Below are positions 61,756 through 64,000 of a stretch of 64,000 bases of DNA, piece by piece. The translations under genes were made by a program, and so were the position numbers. Source of the stretch: Herpetosiphon llansteffanensis (GTDB taxonomy: Bacteria; Chloroflexota; Chloroflexia; Chloroflexales; Herpetosiphonaceae); the NCBI RefSeq assembly GCF_003205875.1, contig NZ_PUBZ01000136.1, positions 62,001 through 126,000 of the forward strand, read 5' to 3'. Under the pieces are notes generated by a model. It searched no databases, was not told the origin of the DNA, and saw only the letters and a list, made by a program, of their open reading frames with translations. Each line of letters begins with the position of its first letter. Position 1 is the stretch's first letter.

Positions 61756-64000
61756 TTATTGAATTTCGTAGATGTAGACGGTGCGATTTTTTGGCCCCGC
61801 AAAACTTGCCCGTAGTTTAAAGCCCGCTAGTTCCTCGCCTCGCAGCAAGCGCCCTAAGCCAATTTGGGCTTGATCTTTGTTGTTTTGCACAGCATTAACC
61901 ACGATAAACGAGGCGTTGTAATACGTTGCAACCTGCTTGATTACATTCAAATCGGCCACATTTGGGTTCATCACCGCCGCCCGTTCGGCATGGAAATTCA
62001 GCTGCCATGGCACGCGGGTCATCACCACTGCCTCTGCTGGTGTGTTTTGGCGCAACCATTCAAAGGCCTGCAAATCGGGCTGCCATTCGGCATATTCGCT
62101 GCCAACCACGGTCGCGCTTTTATTGGCGGCCTCGACCCAGCCAGGCGTGAGCGCCAAAACCAGCAAATAACCAGCCACCAACAGAGCCAAAGGCCGACCG
62201 CGCTGGTTCCAGCAACGAGCGATGGCATCGTGAATCGCCACCAGTGCGCCTGCCGCCAGCAACGCCAAAAACGGCACTAACGGCACAAAATAGCGTTCTT
62301 CGTCGGCGTGCCAATAGAACGCCAAGAAAATCACATACGGCACGAAACTGGCTGCAACCAAGGCCATCAGGCTCGCTTGTTGGCGGCGAGCGGCGAGCAA
62401 GCCAATTAAGCTTAGCCATGCGCCCAACATCAACCAAACGTAGGGCTTGCCATTCACCCCCTGATCGTTGTTGCCCATCAAATTGCCGCGCCCGCTTAAT
62501 CCTCCCAAGGCCGGACTGGCTGGCAATAGGTAGTTGCGGGTGGCCTCAAATTGATTGCCAATTTTATCAAAGGTTTTTTGATAGCCCCAACGCAAAATCC
62601 AGCTTGGCTCAGGCAGGCCATTGCTGCCCGGCAAGCCTTGCTCGTTGGTGTAGATATTGTAGATCGAATCGAAATTTGTGTAGCCGATAATCCAGGCATC
62701 GTAGCTTTCGGTCGAAAAGGCGGGCTTGCCAAACTCGTGCAGATTGCGCGCGATATAGGGCGCAAAGACCAAAACTGCTGGCAAAACCCACCACAACGCT
62801 GCTGTGCGATAGGCCTTCCAGCGATCGTCGACCTGCCACAAACGCCAAATCAGCCACAATCCCATGCCAATTGCCACAATCACCGCGCTGGTTTTTTGCC
62901 AACACATCAAGCCAATGATCAAGCCTGAGCCAAGCAAGCGCTCCTTGCTGTGGGTCACAAGGCTGCGCCAGAGCAACCAAATTGCTGCAGCGTAAAACAG
63001 CACAAACGCCAAATCCGAGGTGCTATAGATCATCAAGCGGAACATATGCCGATTGATCAACACCAGCAGCACCGCGATCAAGCCAACCCGCGCATCCCAT
63101 AAGGTGCGGGCAATCCGGTAGACCAACATCGAAAGCAGGCTAAAAAAGATCAGGTTGGGGATTTTCGCGGCCCAAGGTTCTGGCCCAAACAAGGCAAAAA
63201 ATGGCGCAATCCAGATTGGCTGCAACATTGGCCACGTTTCTTGTACTCGCGTGACACTGCCATTGGGATAGAGCTTGAAAAACTGGGTGACATAATCAAC
63301 AACCCAGCCTCGGCCAGCGACCAAATTGCGGGCAACCACGCCATTATCCGAGTAATCGGCATTGCCAAGGTAGTTGATTTGGCGAATTACGCTCCAACTA
63401 TAGAGCAGCCAAACGCCAACCAGCACGCCAAGCACAGCCCAACCCAAGCCTTGACGCGTGCGCAAGCGCCGATTGGCTCGATCAAGCATTCGATTGAAAT
63501 CGCCCCAGTAGAAGGCGGCGATAAACAGGCTTGCCACCGCCAACGACACCACGATAATCGCCCCGGGATCGTACATTCTGGCTTTGGGCAGCCATGTACT
63601 CGCTGCCTGTTTCAGTGGTGGCCAGCTGAGTGTCAGCAAGCCGATAATCGCGGCGAAGCCAAGCCCATAATCGAAATGTTGGCTCAGCCGCTCGCGGAAG
63701 TGCAACCAGCCATCAATCAGCAGTTGGCGTGTATTCCAGATCGCTTGCAAACCTACGCTGAGCAATACAAGCTCAAATGAGGGTTGCAGCCAGTGACGGG
63801 CAAAATAGGCGAGATTGAGCCAAAAAGCCACCAAAACCAAACTGAGCAAAAATAATGGCCAGCGCGATCGAACGCTCTGCCAACCAGCCAAAACCACTAA
63901 ACCCAAGGCCACAGCCATGCGCCAAATCAGGCTCCAAGCAGGCAAATTTAGGCCAACGGCGTTGCTCGTGGCACTTATGCCATACAAACGCAAGCCATGC
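61756..64000 (-). CDS. GT39/ArnT-like multi-spanning membrane protein, 5' end outside window
   Basis: At least 748 residues; the reading frame is still open at the window edge, so the start is not visible. About 12 or more hydrophobic segments are present. NADYSDNGVVARNLVAGRGWVVDYV and VQETWPMLQPIWIAPFFALFG in the first extracytoplasmic loop contain acidic residues (NADYSDNG, position about 213) of the kind used by PMT/ArnT-type polyprenyl-phosphate glycosyltransferases. Later MIYSTSDLAFVLFYAAAIWLL is a typical GT39 segment. A C-terminal extracytosolic domain has VAANKSATVVGSEYAEWQPDLQAFEW. It probably adds a sugar from a lipid-linked donor to a surface molecule. It lies upstream of the GT4 and dehydrogenase genes on the same strand. 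Confidence 0.8.
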   Translation of the reverse strand, partial: HGLRLYGISATSNAVGLNLPAWSLIWRMAVALGLVVLAGWQSVRSRWPLFLLSLVLVAFWLNLAYFARHWLQPSFELVLLSVGLQAIWNTRQLLIDGWLHFRERLSQHFDYGLGFAAIIGLLTLSWPPLKQAASTWLPKARMYDPGAIIVVSLAVASLFIAAFYWGDFNRMLDRANRRLRTRQGLGWAVLGVLVGVWLLYSWSVIRQINYLGNADYSDNGVVARNLVAGRGWVVDYVTQFFKLYPNGSVTRVQETWPMLQPIWIAPFFALFGPEPWAAKIPNLIFFSLLSMLVYRIARTLWDARVGLIAVLLVLINRHMFRLMIYSTSDLAFVLFYAAAIWLLWRSLVTHSKERLLGSGLIIGLMCWQKTSAVIVAIGMGLWLIWRLWQVDDRWKAYRTAALWWVLPAVLVFAPYIARNLHEFGKPAFSTESYDAWIIGYTNFDSIYNIYTNEQGLPGSNGLPEPSWILRWGYQKTFDKIGNQFEATRNYLLPASPALGGLSGRGNLMGNNDQGVNGKPYVWLMLGAWLSLIGLLAARRQQASLMALVAASFVPYVIFLAFYWHADEERYFVPLVPFLALLAAGALVAIHDAIARCWNQRGRPLALLVAGYLLVLALTPGWVEAANKSATVVGSEYAEWQPDLQAFEWLRQNTPAEAVVMTRVPWQLNFHAERAAVMNPNVADLNVIKQVATYYNASFIVVNAVQNNKDQAQIGLGRLLRGEELAGFKLRASFAGPKNRTVYIYEIQ

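Noticed and set aside
1-64000. tRNA, rRNA, insertion sequences, CRISPR arrays
   Set aside because: None could be recognised by eye on either strand; small structured RNAs cannot be excluded without a covariance search.

Overview
The window reads as chromosome of a free-living, filamentous or predatory member of the Chloroflexota, most like Herpetosiphon. That placement is inferred from the gene mix: a roadblock/recR/ybaB/dnaX block, DUF4388 and roadblock-type proteins, a giant DUF11 surface protein, tail-collar (MdpB-like) proteins, many T/P-rich lipoproteins, moderate GC, and repeated intergenic text of the (c)cacgaag / ggatgaggg type. No tRNA, rRNA, insertion sequence, prophage block or CRISPR array was found. 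Coding density is high. Most genes carry a GGAGG-like ribosome binding site 5-9 bases from the start, and this was used to correct many starts.

Layout. 1-397 is the end of a frameshifted GT87-type membrane glycosyltransferase. 451-3700 (minus) is a DNA repair/replication block: roadblock protein, recR, ybaB, dnaX. 4084-7514 (plus) has a BrkB membrane protein, a coiled-coil protein with a J-domain-like HPD tail, rsmI and a PIG-L deacetylase. 7486-9626 (minus) is an HD-domain protein, an NAD-binding SDR and trhO. 9638-13439 (minus) is a compact locus with two paralogous proteins that join an N-terminal WXG100 helical hairpin to a C-terminal NlpC/papain-like Cys/His domain. A lipoprotein gene lies between them, and both paralogs are driven by near-identical promoters. 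13485-21409 holds chrA, a hybrid histidine kinase, an SRPBCC-FAD oxidoreductase fusion and a small membrane/lipoprotein operon. 21813-24488 is a reductase, an aminotransferase and a coupled unknown. 24489-25705 is repeat-rich and carries three direct copies of a sigma-54-like -24/-12 element ahead of a tandem pair of GlsB/YeaQ-type membrane proteins.

25771-31131 is a cell-surface polysaccharide segment (NodB deacetylase, GT2, epimerase, GT4, Yip1-like protein, BtuF-like protein). 31135-37081 contains two regulator-target arrangements with visible palindromic operators: HxlR opposite a quinone-oxidoreductase-like MDR protein, and TetR next to GH27 and ahead of a DUF2867/membrane operon. 37178-40522 holds two lipoproteins and a DUF4388 protein.

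40682-55374 (minus) is the most striking region. It is one apparent operon of a TAT-secreted type-1 periplasmic-binding protein, a GNAT acetyltransferase, three consecutive tail-collar proteins, a second binding-fold protein without a signal peptide, and a giant protein of about 3,394 residues (propeller, 8-9 DUF11 double repeats, Calx-beta, CARDB-like end). No other phage genes are present. I regard it as the best candidate for an undescribed surface system. 55668-58634 (minus) is the conserved rpsB-tsf-pyrH-frr cluster, with hairpin terminators in two of its gaps. 59007-64000 (minus) returns to surface polysaccharide: a nucleotide-sugar dehydrogenase, a GT4 and a large GT39-like membrane protein cut by the window edge.
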